From contig JALHMO010000012.1 of assembly GCA_022844015.1 (NCBI GenBank), positions 1 to 61,089 on the forward strand: a stretch of 61,089 bases of DNA, read 5' to 3'. Position 1 is the stretch's first letter, and the number at the start of each line of letters is the position of its first letter. This stretch comes from Reyranella sp. GTDB taxonomy: Bacteria; Pseudomonadota; Alphaproteobacteria; Reyranellales; Reyranellaceae. The position numbers and the translations under genes were made by a program. This document shows, in pieces, positions 50,519-58,251 of the stretch. A model generated the notes under the pieces. It was not told the DNA's origin. It was given only the letters and a program-made list of their open reading frames with translations, and searched no databases.

Positions 50519-50690
50519 TCACGCGCCGAGGCGCGCCACTCCGATGGCGCTCATCTCATTGCTGGGAGCGCGCCACTCCGATGGCGCTCATGGGATATGT
50601 AATCCACAGGATGAGCGCCACTGGAGTGGCGCGCTCCCGGCGCATGATCGTCAACGTTGGTGCCTGTGAGTGGCGCGCTCCGGGCGGCAG
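50519..50690. repeat. Palindromic intergenic repeat cluster, family D
   Basis: Several 'GGAGCGCGCCACTCCGATGG' units and their complement (GCCACTGGAGTGGCGCGCTC) in the 180-bp gap between cinA and the convergent adenine deaminase gene. Also found in part near 48290 and 48470. Confidence 0.75.
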
Positions 50691-50695
50691 AAGCC

Positions 50696-52411
50696 TCAGA
50701 CCACCAGCTCGAACCGGTCCACGTCGACCAGGCCCTTGTCGGTGATGCGCAGGTGCGGGATCACAGGCAGGGCGAGGAAGGCCATCTGCAGGAACGGCTC
50801 GTGCAAGTGCGTGCCGAGGCCACGCACCGCCGCGCGCAGGGCGCGCAGGCCCTGCTCCACCGTCTCGAACGGCTGATCGCTCATCAGGCCGGCGATCGGT
50901 AGCGCGAGCTCGCCCACCACCACGCCGTCGACCGCCGCGGCGAAGCCGCCGCGCAGCTCGATCAGCCGGTTCACCGCCACCGCCATGTCCTCGTCTGTGC
51001 AGCCGATGACGCAGACATTGTGGCTGTCATGGCCAATCGACGAGGCGATGGCGCCGCGCACGATGCCGAAGCCCTTGACCAGGCCGTGCCCGACCGCGCC
51101 GCGATCGTCGTGCCGTCCCAGCACCGCGACCTTGAGGATGTCGCGCGCCACGTCGGACACCAGCTCGCCGTCGCGCACCGTCACCTCGAGCGCGAGCCGG
51201 TCGGTCAGGATCTGGCCGGGCCGGATGCCGATCACCGGCGGCGGGCCGCCGGCGCCGACGGGCATGCGGAACTTGTCCGCCGTGACAGGCCGGAGCTTCA
51301 CTGAATCGCGTCCGACCGCCGGCACCATCGGCCGCGCTTTGAAGCGATCCGGCGTCACCGGCGCGCCGCGGCAGATCACGGAGTGGATCCGGCAGGTCGC
51401 GAGGTCCTCGAGCAGCACGAGGTCGGCGCGCTGGCCCGGCGCGACCAGGCCGCGGTCGACCAGGCCGAAATGGCGGGCTGCCGACCAAGTCGCGGCACGA
51501 TAGGCGTCGAGCGGGCGCACGCCGCGGGCGATGGCGCTGCGGATCAGGTGATCGAGATGGCCCTCCTCGGCGATGTCGAGCGGGTTGCGGTCATCGGTGC
51601 AGAATGACAGGAACGGCGTGCGGTCAGGGGTGATCAGCTCGGCCAGCGCCGCCAGGTCCTTGGAGACGGTGCCCTCGCGCACCAGGATCTGCATGCCCTT
51701 GGCGAGCTTCTCGCGCGCCTCGGCGGCGGACGTCGTCTCGTGGCAGTTGCGTACCCCGGCGGCGATGTAGGCGTTGAGGTCGTAGGACGACAGCAGCGGC
51801 GAATGGCCGTCGATCTGCACGTCCGAGAACGCCGCGAGCTTGCGCAGCACCGCCGGATCCTTGGCGAGCACGCCCGGCACGTTCATGAACTCGGCCAGTC
51901 CCAGCACCTTGGGATGGTGCTTGAACGGCAGCAGATCCTCGGCCTCGAGCCGGGCGCCCGAGGTCTCGAGATGGGTCGCCGGCACGCACGAGGACAACTG
52001 CACGCGCAGGTCCATCACCGTCACGGCGGCACATTCGAGAAAATACTTCAGGCCGGTGACGCCCAGCACGTTGCAGATCTCGTGCGGGTCGCAGATCGCC
52101 GTCGTCGTGCCGCGCGGCACCACGCAGCGGTCGAACTCGAGCGGCGGCACGAGCGTGGATTCGCAATGGACGTGGCTGTCGATGAAGCCCGGTACCGCCA
52201 CCAGCCCGCGCCCGTCGATCTCGCTCGCGCCCGCATAGCTCTCCCGGGTGCCGACGATGCGATCGCCGGCGATGGCGATGTCGCCGGTCGCGATCTCGCC
52301 CGAGGTCAGGTCGAGGATGCCGACCGACTTGACCACGAGATCGGCCGGCGCCTTGCCGCGCGCCTGGTCGATGATGTCGGCGAGACGGGATTCGCTCAGC
52401 TGCTCTCTCAT
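50696..52411 (-). CDS. ade: Adenine deaminase
   Basis: 571 residues of the amidohydrolase superfamily. 'VAVPGFIDSHVHCESTLVPP' (HxH metal pair), 'GTTTAICDPHEICNVLG', 'HSPLLSSYDLNAYIAAGVRN' with 'CHETTSAAEARE', 'FLSFCTDDRNPLDIAEEGHL' and a C-terminal domain with 'SSIGHDSHNVCVIGCTDEDM'. These are the landmarks of bacterial Ade, which converts adenine to hypoxanthine. Start at 52411; the frame is open much further upstream into a remnant gene, but the family N-terminus begins here. Confidence 0.9.
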   Translation of the reverse strand: MREQLSESRLADIIDQARGKAPADLVVKSVGILDLTSGEIATGDIAIAGDRIVGTRESYAGASEIDGRGLVAVPGFIDSHVHCESTLVPPLEFDRCVVPRGTTTAICDPHEICNVLGVTGLKYFLECAAVTVMDLRVQLSSCVPATHLETSGARLEAEDLLPFKHHPKVLGLAEFMNVPGVLAKDPAVLRKLAAFSDVQIDGHSPLLSSYDLNAYIAAGVRNCHETTSAAEAREKLAKGMQILVREGTVSKDLAALAELITPDRTPFLSFCTDDRNPLDIAEEGHLDHLIRSAIARGVRPLDAYRAATWSAARHFGLVDRGLVAPGQRADLVLLEDLATCRIHSVICRGAPVTPDRFKARPMVPAVGRDSVKLRPVTADKFRMPVGAGGPPPVIGIRPGQILTDRLALEVTVRDGELVSDVARDILKVAVLGRHDDRGAVGHGLVKGFGIVRGAIASSIGHDSHNVCVIGCTDEDMAVAVNRLIELRGGFAAAVDGVVVGELALPIAGLMSDQPFETVEQGLRALRAAVRGLGTHLHEPFLQMAFLALPVIPHLRITDKGLVDVDRFELVV

Positions 52412-52429
52412 CGAGATGACGTAGGGCTG

Positions 52430-52637
52430 CCCCGGCGCTTTGGCAACGGGTCCCTGGCGGTCGCTCTGCCGCGAATCGGCCGGCGCTTCCGCCCGTTCCG
52501 TCATGTCTTCGTCACGCAGGGCTTGGGCGACGCGCAGCTGATGGTCGCGGAACACGCCCTCTGCGCCGCGCGATGGTGCTCCGGGTTGCGCCACGCCGCC
52601 ACTGCGGCCTCGTCGCGCCAGGCCGACAGCGACAGCA
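52430..52637 (-). pseudogene. Remnant of an antibiotic-biosynthesis monooxygenase (ABM) family gene
   Basis: In one frame 'SAWRDEAAVAAWRNPEHHRA' and, after a shift, 'FRDHQLRVAQALRDEDMTER' match the C-terminal half of ABM-domain proteins ('W.de.A..aWR..peHr.aq..gr...f.dYrlrva'). The N-terminal half is absent and a frame change separates the two blocks. The second block continues open into the adenine deaminase frame. Confidence 0.55.
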
Positions 52638-52754
52638 GCGATGACCGACATTCGCCAGCCTGTCTCAACCAAGGGCGACCTCATCCTGAGAGCCTGTGAC
52701 TTTTTCGATAGTCGCTTTTGGGCGATTGATGAGGTCGCTGCCGCGAACTTTTCT

Positions 52755-52850
52755 GTCGTCCTGAGCGCAGCGAAGGACCTCATCGCCGCGTGGTACGAGT
52801 GTACTTTGGAACTTCTGGCGATGAGATCCTTCGCTGCGCTCAGGATGACA
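52755..52850. repeat. Palindromic intergenic repeat, family E
   Basis: GTCGTCCTGAGCGCAGCGAA ... TTCGCTGCGCTCAGGATGAC, a 96-bp near-palindrome. A shorter GACCTCATC/GATGAGGTC pair lies just before it (52677-52736). Confidence 0.75.
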
Positions 52851-52882
52851 GGAGAGGGACGACAGAATTCAATAAAGTCACG

Positions 52883-52992
52883 TCCTCTGAGGAGCCGCAG
52901 CGTAGCGCGGCTTCTCGAAGGATGGGATCACGCACGGTGCTGATAGCTCATGCTTCGAGACGCTTGCTGCGCAAGCTCCTCGGCATGAGGTG
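52883..52992. repeat. Palindromic intergenic repeat, family B copy 2 (overlaps nadC)
   Basis: CTCTGAGGAGCCGCAGCGTA ... GCTCCTCGGCATGAGG, related to the copies at 36304, 56586 and 59937. Bases 52928-52992 also encode the last residues of NadC. Confidence 0.8.
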
Positions 52993-53881
52993 ACTGGGTT
53001 GCGCGACTGGGCGGCGAGTGGTCCCTCTGCCGTCCCTGCCAATCGAGCCCGACGTCGAGCACCTGGGCGCTGTGCGTCAGCCAGCCCGCCGAGATGAGGT
53101 CGACGCCGCTCGCCGCGATGGCGGGTGCGGTGGCGGGCGTGATGCGGCCGGAGGCCTCGCTGACCGCGCGGCCGTCGATGCGCCGCACCGCCTCGGCGAG
53201 CTCGGCGGGGCTCATGTTGTCGAGCAGGATCGCGTCGGCGCGCTCGGCCAGCGCCTCGTCGAGCTGGTCGAGGCGGTCGATCTCGACCTCGATCTTCACC
53301 AGATGGCCGACGCCGGCGCGGGCGCGCCGGATGGCATTGGCCACGCCGCCCGCCACGGCGACGTGGTTGTCCTTGATCAGCACGGCGTCGTCGAGGCCGA
53401 AGCGATGGTTGACGCCGCCGCCGGCACGCACGGCGTACTTCTGCAGGGCGCGCAGGCCCGGCATGGTCTTGCGCGTGCAGCAGATGCGCGCCTTGTGGCC
53501 GCGCACCGCCTCGACCAGCGTGGCCGTCGCCGTGGCGACGCCGCTCAGGTGACCGAGGAAGTTGAGGGCCACCCGCTCGGCCGTCAGCATGCCGCGCACC
53601 GGGCCGCGGACGACGGCGATGCGGTCGCCCGGCACGACCGTCGAGCCGTCCGTCCGCTCGACATGAACCTCGATTGCCGGATCGACCAGGCGGAAGGCGA
53701 GCCGGGCGACGTCGAGCCCCGCGACGATTCCGGGCTGGCGCGCCGCCAGCGTCGTCTCGGCCTGCGCGGCCTCCGGCACGATCGCGTCCGTGGTGAGATC
53801 GCCGGCGCGGCCGAGATCCTCCAGCAGGGCCGATCGCACGATCGGCTCGACCATGAGCGCGGGCAAAGGGGAGAGAGTCAT
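52928..53881 (-). CDS. nadC: Nicotinate-nucleotide pyrophosphorylase (carboxylating)
   Basis: 317 residues. 'LLEDLGRAGDLTTDAIVPEA', 'ERVALNFLGHLSGVATATAT', 'CCTRKTMPGLRALQKYAVRA' with 'GGGVNHRFGLDDAVLIKDNH' (quinolinate and PRPP sites), 'ILLDNMSPAELAEAV' and 'VDLISAGWLTHSAQVLDVGL'. It makes nicotinate mononucleotide from quinolinate. Homologues end soon after the last motif; here a further 30 residues follow, the last 20 or so encoded by a family B palindrome. It starts three bases after nadB. Confidence 0.92.
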   Translation of the reverse strand: MTLSPLPALMVEPIVRSALLEDLGRAGDLTTDAIVPEAAQAETTLAARQPGIVAGLDVARLAFRLVDPAIEVHVERTDGSTVVPGDRIAVVRGPVRGMLTAERVALNFLGHLSGVATATATLVEAVRGHKARICCTRKTMPGLRALQKYAVRAGGGVNHRFGLDDAVLIKDNHVAVAGGVANAIRRARAGVGHLVKIEVEIDRLDQLDEALAERADAILLDNMSPAELAEAVRRIDGRAVSEASGRITPATAPAIAASGVDLISAGWLTHSAQVLDVGLDWQGRQRDHSPPSRATQSPHAEELAQQASRSMSYQHRA

Positions 53882-53883
53882 GA

Positions 53884-55452
53884 TCAGGCTCCTCGAGCGA
53901 TGGCGTGAGACGAGTCGGACAGGGGAACGGCGCGGCACACGAGATGGGTGCCGGTGTCGGCAACGCGCTGCACCAGGCGGCAGCGCCAGCCGGGCGACGA
54001 CGTTGGAAAATCCGATCGCCAGTGCCCGCCGCGGCTTTCCTCGCGGCGGAGCGCCGCCGTGGCGATCAGCAGCGCGACCAGGGCCGGATCGGCGGTCGCG
54101 CCGCCGCGGAAGGCTTGCGCCTCGAGCGATGTGACGGCGGCCGACAGGCCAGCGCGATCGCGCACGACGCCCAGCGTGTCGCTGACCAGGGCGCGCAACG
54201 GGCCGGCGTCGCCCGTCGGCGGCAAAGCCACCGGCCGCGGCACGAGCAAGGTGCCTGCGGCGGTGCCGGCGAGGCTGCGCGCAACGGCGTCCGCCATGAC
54301 AACGGCCTCGAGCAGTGAGTTGCTGGCCAGGCGGTTGGCGCCGTGCAGGCCCGTCGCCGCCACCTCGCCACAGGCCCACAAGCCCTCGAGCGTGCTGCGG
54401 CCCTGCCTGTCCGCGGCGATGCCGCCCATGTGGTAGTGCACCGCCGGCCGCACCGGGATCGGCTGGCGCGCGGGATCGATGCCCGCCGCGCGGCAGCGCG
54501 CCGTGATGAGGGGAAAGCGCGCGGCGAAGCGATCGCGCAGCACCGCGCGCGCATCGAGGAAGGTCTGGTGGCCGGCCGCGATGTGGCCGGCGACGGCGCG
54601 CGAGACGACATCGCGCGGCTCGAGCTCCGCCTGCCGCTGGCCCTGGCCGGCCATGAAGCGCGCGCCCGTCTCGTCGATCAGCACGGCGCCCTCGCCGCGC
54701 ACCGCCTCGCTAACCAGCGGCATCGGGTCGAGGCCGACATCGAGCGCCGTCGGATGGTACTGCACGAACTCCATGTCGACCAGTGCCGCACCGGCGCGTG
54801 CCGCCAGGGCGACGCCGTGGCCGACGGCGCCCAGCGGATTGGTGGTGTGCCGATAGAGGCCTCCCAGCCCGCCAGTGGCCAGCACGACGCGTCGTGTCGG
54901 CAGCAGGCAAGCGTTGAACGGTCCGGCCGCCAGCACGCCGGCAATGCCGCGCTCGTCGACCAGAAGTCGGCGTGCCTCCAGCCCCTCGATCACGGTGATC
55001 GACGGCGTCGCCGCGACGGCGGCGACCAGGGCGCGCATGATCGCGGCCCCCGTGCCGTCGCCGGCGACATGGACGATGCGCCGCCGCCGATGTGCCGCCT
55101 CCAGGCCGAGCGCCGGATTGCCCGCCGGATCGCGGTCGAAGGCGACGCCGTAACGCTCGAGCAGCGCGATGGCATCGGGCGCCGCAGCGGTAACGTGGCC
55201 CGCAACGGCGGCATCGCCCAGCCCATCGGCCGCCTCCAGCGTGTCGGCCGCATGCAGCGCCGGGGCATCATCGGAACCCACGGCGGCGGCGATGCCGCCT
55301 TGCGCCCAGGCCGACGCCGCTCCCTCGCCGAGCGGCGTCCTGGCGAGCAGGATCACGGGCTGCGGCGCGAGCCGTAGCGCCGTCATGAGGCCGGCCAGGC
55401 CGCCGCCGATGACCACGACCGAGCCGGCATGGCCGGAGCGAATGGTTTCCAT
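53884..55452 (-). CDS. nadB: L-aspartate oxidase
   Basis: 522 residues, fumarate reductase/succinate dehydrogenase-type flavoprotein. 'SVVVIGGGLAGLMTALRLA' (FAD), 'ASAWAQGGIAAAVGSDDAPA', 'TGGLGGLYRHTTNPLGAVGH', 'MEFVQYHPTALDVG', 'RPAVHYHMGGIAADRQGRST' and 'CGEVAATGLHGANRLASNSL'. It oxidises aspartate to iminoaspartate for quinolinate synthesis. METIRS start at 55452, ten bases after nadA. The C-terminal helical domain is shorter than in E. coli. Confidence 0.92.
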   Translation of the reverse strand: METIRSGHAGSVVVIGGGLAGLMTALRLAPQPVILLARTPLGEGAASAWAQGGIAAAVGSDDAPALHAADTLEAADGLGDAAVAGHVTAAAPDAIALLERYGVAFDRDPAGNPALGLEAAHRRRRIVHVAGDGTGAAIMRALVAAVAATPSITVIEGLEARRLLVDERGIAGVLAAGPFNACLLPTRRVVLATGGLGGLYRHTTNPLGAVGHGVALAARAGAALVDMEFVQYHPTALDVGLDPMPLVSEAVRGEGAVLIDETGARFMAGQGQRQAELEPRDVVSRAVAGHIAAGHQTFLDARAVLRDRFAARFPLITARCRAAGIDPARQPIPVRPAVHYHMGGIAADRQGRSTLEGLWACGEVAATGLHGANRLASNSLLEAVVMADAVARSLAGTAAGTLLVPRPVALPPTGDAGPLRALVSDTLGVVRDRAGLSAAVTSLEAQAFRGGATADPALVALLIATAALRREESRGGHWRSDFPTSSPGWRCRLVQRVADTGTHLVCRAVPLSDSSHAIARGA

Positions 55453-55462
55453 CACTGCCTCC

Positions 55463-56434
55463 TCAAATCTCCAGCATGCGCTCGACCGACCGGCGCGCCG
55501 CGTCGGCAATCGCGGGATCGATCGTCACCTCGTGCCGCATCGTCTCGAGCGCGCGGCGGATCTTCGGCAGGGTGATGCGCTTCATGTGCGGGCAGAGATT
55601 GCAGGGCCGCACGAACTCGAGATCGGGATTGAGGGCGGCGATGTTGTCGCTCATCGAGCACTCGGTCATCAGCACGACCCGCGCCGGCTGCTCGCGCGTG
55701 ACGTAGTCGGCCATCGCCGCCGTCGAGCCGGCGAAGTCGGCCTCGGCCACGACCTCGGGTGGGCACTCGGGATGGGCCAGCACGACGATGCCGGGATGGC
55801 CGGCGCGCAGCTGACGCACGTCGGATGCGGAGAAACGCTCGTGCACCTCGCAGTGGCCGGCCCAGGTGACGATCTCGACGCCGGTCTCGGCGGCGATGTT
55901 CTGCGCCAGGTACTCGTCGGGCAGCATGATTACCCTCGGCACGCCGAGGCTCTCGACGATGCGGCGCGCGTTGCCCGAGGTGCAGCAGATGTCGCTCTCG
56001 GCCTTCACCGCGGCCGAGCTGTTGACGTAGGTGACGATCGGCACGCCGGGCCAGCGCTGCCGCAGCAGCCGGACGTCGGCGGCCGTGATCGAGGCGGCGA
56101 GCGAGCAGCCGGCGCGCAGGTCCGGGATCAGCACGGTGCGGCCCGGATTGAGCAGCTTCGCGGTCTCGGCCATGAAGTGCACGCCCGCCAGGACGATCAC
56201 ATCGGCATCGGTCTTCATCGCCTCGCGCGCCAGGGCGAGGCTGTCGCCCACGATGTCGGCGACGCCGTGGAAGATCTCGGGCGTCTGGTAGTTGTGCGCG
56301 AGGATGACGGCGTTCCTCTCGCGCTTCAGCGCGAGGATGGCCTCGATGTCGCCGATGAACTCCGACCATTCGGCCGGCAGGATCACCGACTTCACCCGTT
56401 CGTAGAGCCGATCGGATTGCAGGGAGATGGGCAT
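55463..56434 (-). CDS. nadA: Quinolinate synthase
   Basis: 323 residues. '[20 protein letters not shown]', '[20 protein letters not shown]', the three [4Fe-4S] ligands in '[12 protein letters not shown]', '[15 protein letters not shown]' and '[19 protein letters not shown]', plus '[20 protein letters not shown]'. It condenses iminoaspartate with dihydroxyacetone phosphate. First gene of nadABC; twin palindromes lie 13-60 bp upstream. Confidence 0.93.
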   Translation of the reverse strand: MPISLQSDRLYERVKSVILPAEWSEFIGDIEAILALKRERNAVILAHNYQTPEIFHGVADIVGDSLALAREAMKTDADVIVLAGVHFMAETAKLLNPGRTVLIPDLRAGCSLAASITAADVRLLRQRWPGVPIVTYVNSSAAVKAESDICCTSGNARRIVESLGVPRVIMLPDEYLAQNIAAETGVEIVTWAGHCEVHERFSASDVRQLRAGHPGIVVLAHPECPPEVVAEADFAGSTAAMADYVTREQPARVVLMTECSMSDNIAALNPDLEFVRPCNLCPHMKRITLPKIRRALETMRHEVTIDPAIADAARRSVERMLEI

Positions 56435-56446
56435 TGCAGGGACCTC

Positions 56447-56493
56447 TTATGCTCTATATGAGCATTAATGTCTTATGCTAGGAGTGAGCATAA
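56447..56493. promoter_or_regulatory. Twin palindromic operators before nadABC
   Basis: Site 1: TTATGCTC-TATAT-GAGCATTA (56447-56467). Site 2: TTATGCT-AGGAGTG-AGCATAA (56473-56493), a perfect 7-bp inverted repeat. Centres are 26 bp apart. The nearest candidate regulator is the NrtR-type gene; NadQ-like control is an alternative. Confidence 0.7.
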
Positions 56494-56585
56494 TTGGCGT
56501 CAAGGCTTTTTTCCGAGGTGGTCTGATTCTGAGCGCGTGAATCTGTTGACGACTCTCGGAGGCCGAGCCGTGTGCAACGCCAACA

Positions 56586-56698
56586 ACCTCATCCTGAGGA
56601 GCGCCCATAGGGCGCGTCTCGAAGGATGGGCTTCAGGCACGATGCTGGTTGCCATGCTTCGAGACGCCGTGCTACGCGCGGCTCCTCAGCATGAGGCG
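56586..56698. repeat. Palindromic intergenic repeat, family B copy 3
   Basis: CCTCATCCTGAGGAGCGCCC ... GCTCCTCAGCATGAGG, between nrtR and nadA. A transcript from nrtR would pass through it before the nad operators. Confidence 0.85.
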
Positions 56699-56771
56699 AT
56701 TAGGTTGGCCGCCGCGCTCGGCAGACGCGAGCAGGATGACTCTCAAATAGTCACAAACGACGAGTCAGCGC

Positions 56772-57701
56772 TCACTCCGCGCGAGCGAGCGGGAGCTTGG
56801 TGCCGGCGAGAGCGCGCTCGAGCAGGATCTCGCGGCGGAAGCGGTAGAGCTTGCCCGGCCGTCCACCGGTGCCGGCGGCGACGGTGCCGGTCTCCTCGAC
56901 CAGGCCCTGCTGATCGACCAGTCGGCGGAAGTTCTGCTTGTGGAGCGGCCGCCCGGCCAGCGCCTCGACCGCGCGCTGCAACTGCCCCAGCGTGAAATCC
57001 GGCGGCATCAGCTCGAACACGACGGGCCGGTACTTGATCTTGGCGCGCAGCCGGGCGAGGCCGGTCGCCAGGATGCGGCGATGATCGTAGCGCATTGCAT
57101 CGCCGGGCACCGGGTCGGCGATCGGCCGGCGCGGCCGACCGGCTTCCGGCACGGCACCGGCCTCGTAAAGCAGCTCGTAGCGCTGCAGGGTCAGCTCGTC
57201 GTTCCAGGCACCCTGCTCGAAGCACTGCTCGACCCGCTGACGTCGCGCGCGCCTGGCCGCCGCATCGCGGGCGTCGTCGATCCACTTGCCGAGCTTGGGC
57301 AGGATGAGCTTCGCCACCACGGCAGGTCGGCCGTCGCGCCAGTCCTCCCAGGGGAAGTAGCGGTACCAGCTGCGCCAGCCCGGCTCGCGCTCGCCCTTCA
57401 TCGAGCGTTCGCGCGTGAGGCCGAGATAGGAGATCGACACGATGCGCCGTCCGCTGGCGGCATCGGTGCGATAGCGATCGGCGAAGGTGTAGAGCTGCTC
57501 GACGTAGCCGAGCGGGTGATGCGTCTGCCGCTCGACCCAGGCGCGCAATCCCGTCTGCAGGGTCGGATGATCGCCCTCGAACGGGCCGGACGGCAGCAGG
57601 GCGCCGTCCTCCAGGGTCAGCACCTGAGGCTGGTCGTCGATCAGGGCGACCAGCACGGCATTGAGCTCGATGACGACGGAGCGCGGTCCAGCAGAGGGCA
57701 T
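56772..57701 (-). CDS. nrtR: NrtR-type Nudix-related transcriptional regulator of NAD synthesis
   Basis: 309 residues. The N-terminal half is a Nudix fold ('VVIELNAVLVALIDDQPQVL', 'QTGLRAWVERQTHHPLGYVE', 'QLYTFADRYRT', 'RRIVSISYLGLTRE') in which the catalytic Nudix box is degraded. The C-terminal half is a winged helix ('FELMPPDFTLGQLQRAVEAL', 'LHKQNFRRLVDQQGLVEETG', 'GGRPGKLYRFRREIL'). This is the NrtR arrangement, which senses ADP-ribose. Position just before nadABC on the same strand supports the role. It is longer than average, with an insert around residues 130-190. Confidence 0.88.
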   Translation of the reverse strand: MPSAGPRSVVIELNAVLVALIDDQPQVLTLEDGALLPSGPFEGDHPTLQTGLRAWVERQTHHPLGYVEQLYTFADRYRTDAASGRRIVSISYLGLTRERSMKGEREPGWRSWYRYFPWEDWRDGRPAVVAKLILPKLGKWIDDARDAAARRARRQRVEQCFEQGAWNDELTLQRYELLYEAGAVPEAGRPRRPIADPVPGDAMRYDHRRILATGLARLRAKIKYRPVVFELMPPDFTLGQLQRAVEALAGRPLHKQNFRRLVDQQGLVEETGTVAAGTGGRPGKLYRFRREILLERALAGTKLPLARAE

Positions 57702-57780
57702 CGCCGGCCATTATGCCGGTTCTTTTCGGATCGCGCCCGGTGCACAGTGTCCTTTCCAACACGTCAACCGGGGCGAGCCG

Positions 57781-58251
57781 ATGGCCAGGAAGAAGATGCC
57801 GGAGCACGACGAGAGCTCGGCCGAATACCAGCGCGGCATGGCTGAGATCCGCAAGCAGCTCGGCCCCATGGCCGACAACTACATTCGCAAGATCAAGTCG
57901 CTGGCGCCGGAATTCGCGTGGGTGAACGTCACCTTCCCGTTCGCCGAGCTCTACCCGCGCGACGTCATCGACCTCAAGACGCGCGAGCTCTGCACCGTGG
58001 CGGCGCTCACCGTGCAGGGCTTCTCCCAGCCCGAGCTTCGGCTGCACATCAACGCCGCCCTGCGCTGCGGCAACTCACGTGGCGAGGTGGCCGAGATCAT
58101 CACCCAGATGATCGCCTACTGCGGCTTCCCTGCGGCCACCAATGCGCTGATGACCATGAAGGAGGTGTTCGACGAGATCGACGCTCGGGCCCGTCCGGCC
58201 AAGGCCGCTCCGAAGAAGCGCAAGACGGCCGGCAAGGCGAGGCGCAAATGA
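57781..58251 (+). CDS. Carboxymuconolactone decarboxylase (AhpD-like) family protein
   Basis: 156 residues. 'LAPEFAWVNVTFPFAELYPR', 'LKTRELCTVAALTVQGFSQP', 'ELRLHINAALRCGNSRGEVA', 'EIITQMIAYCGFPAATNALM': the CMD fold as in gamma-carboxymuconolactone decarboxylase (with conserved Glu and His). The C-terminal 25 residues are Lys/Ala-rich and probably disordered. Its stop overlaps the acetolactate synthase start (ATGA), so the two are coupled, an unusual partnership. ATG 57781. Confidence 0.88.
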   Translation: MARKKMPEHDESSAEYQRGMAEIRKQLGPMADNYIRKIKSLAPEFAWVNVTFPFAELYPRDVIDLKTRELCTVAALTVQGFSQPELRLHINAALRCGNSRGEVAEIITQMIAYCGFPAATNALMTMKEVFDEIDARARPAKAAPKKRKTAGKARRK

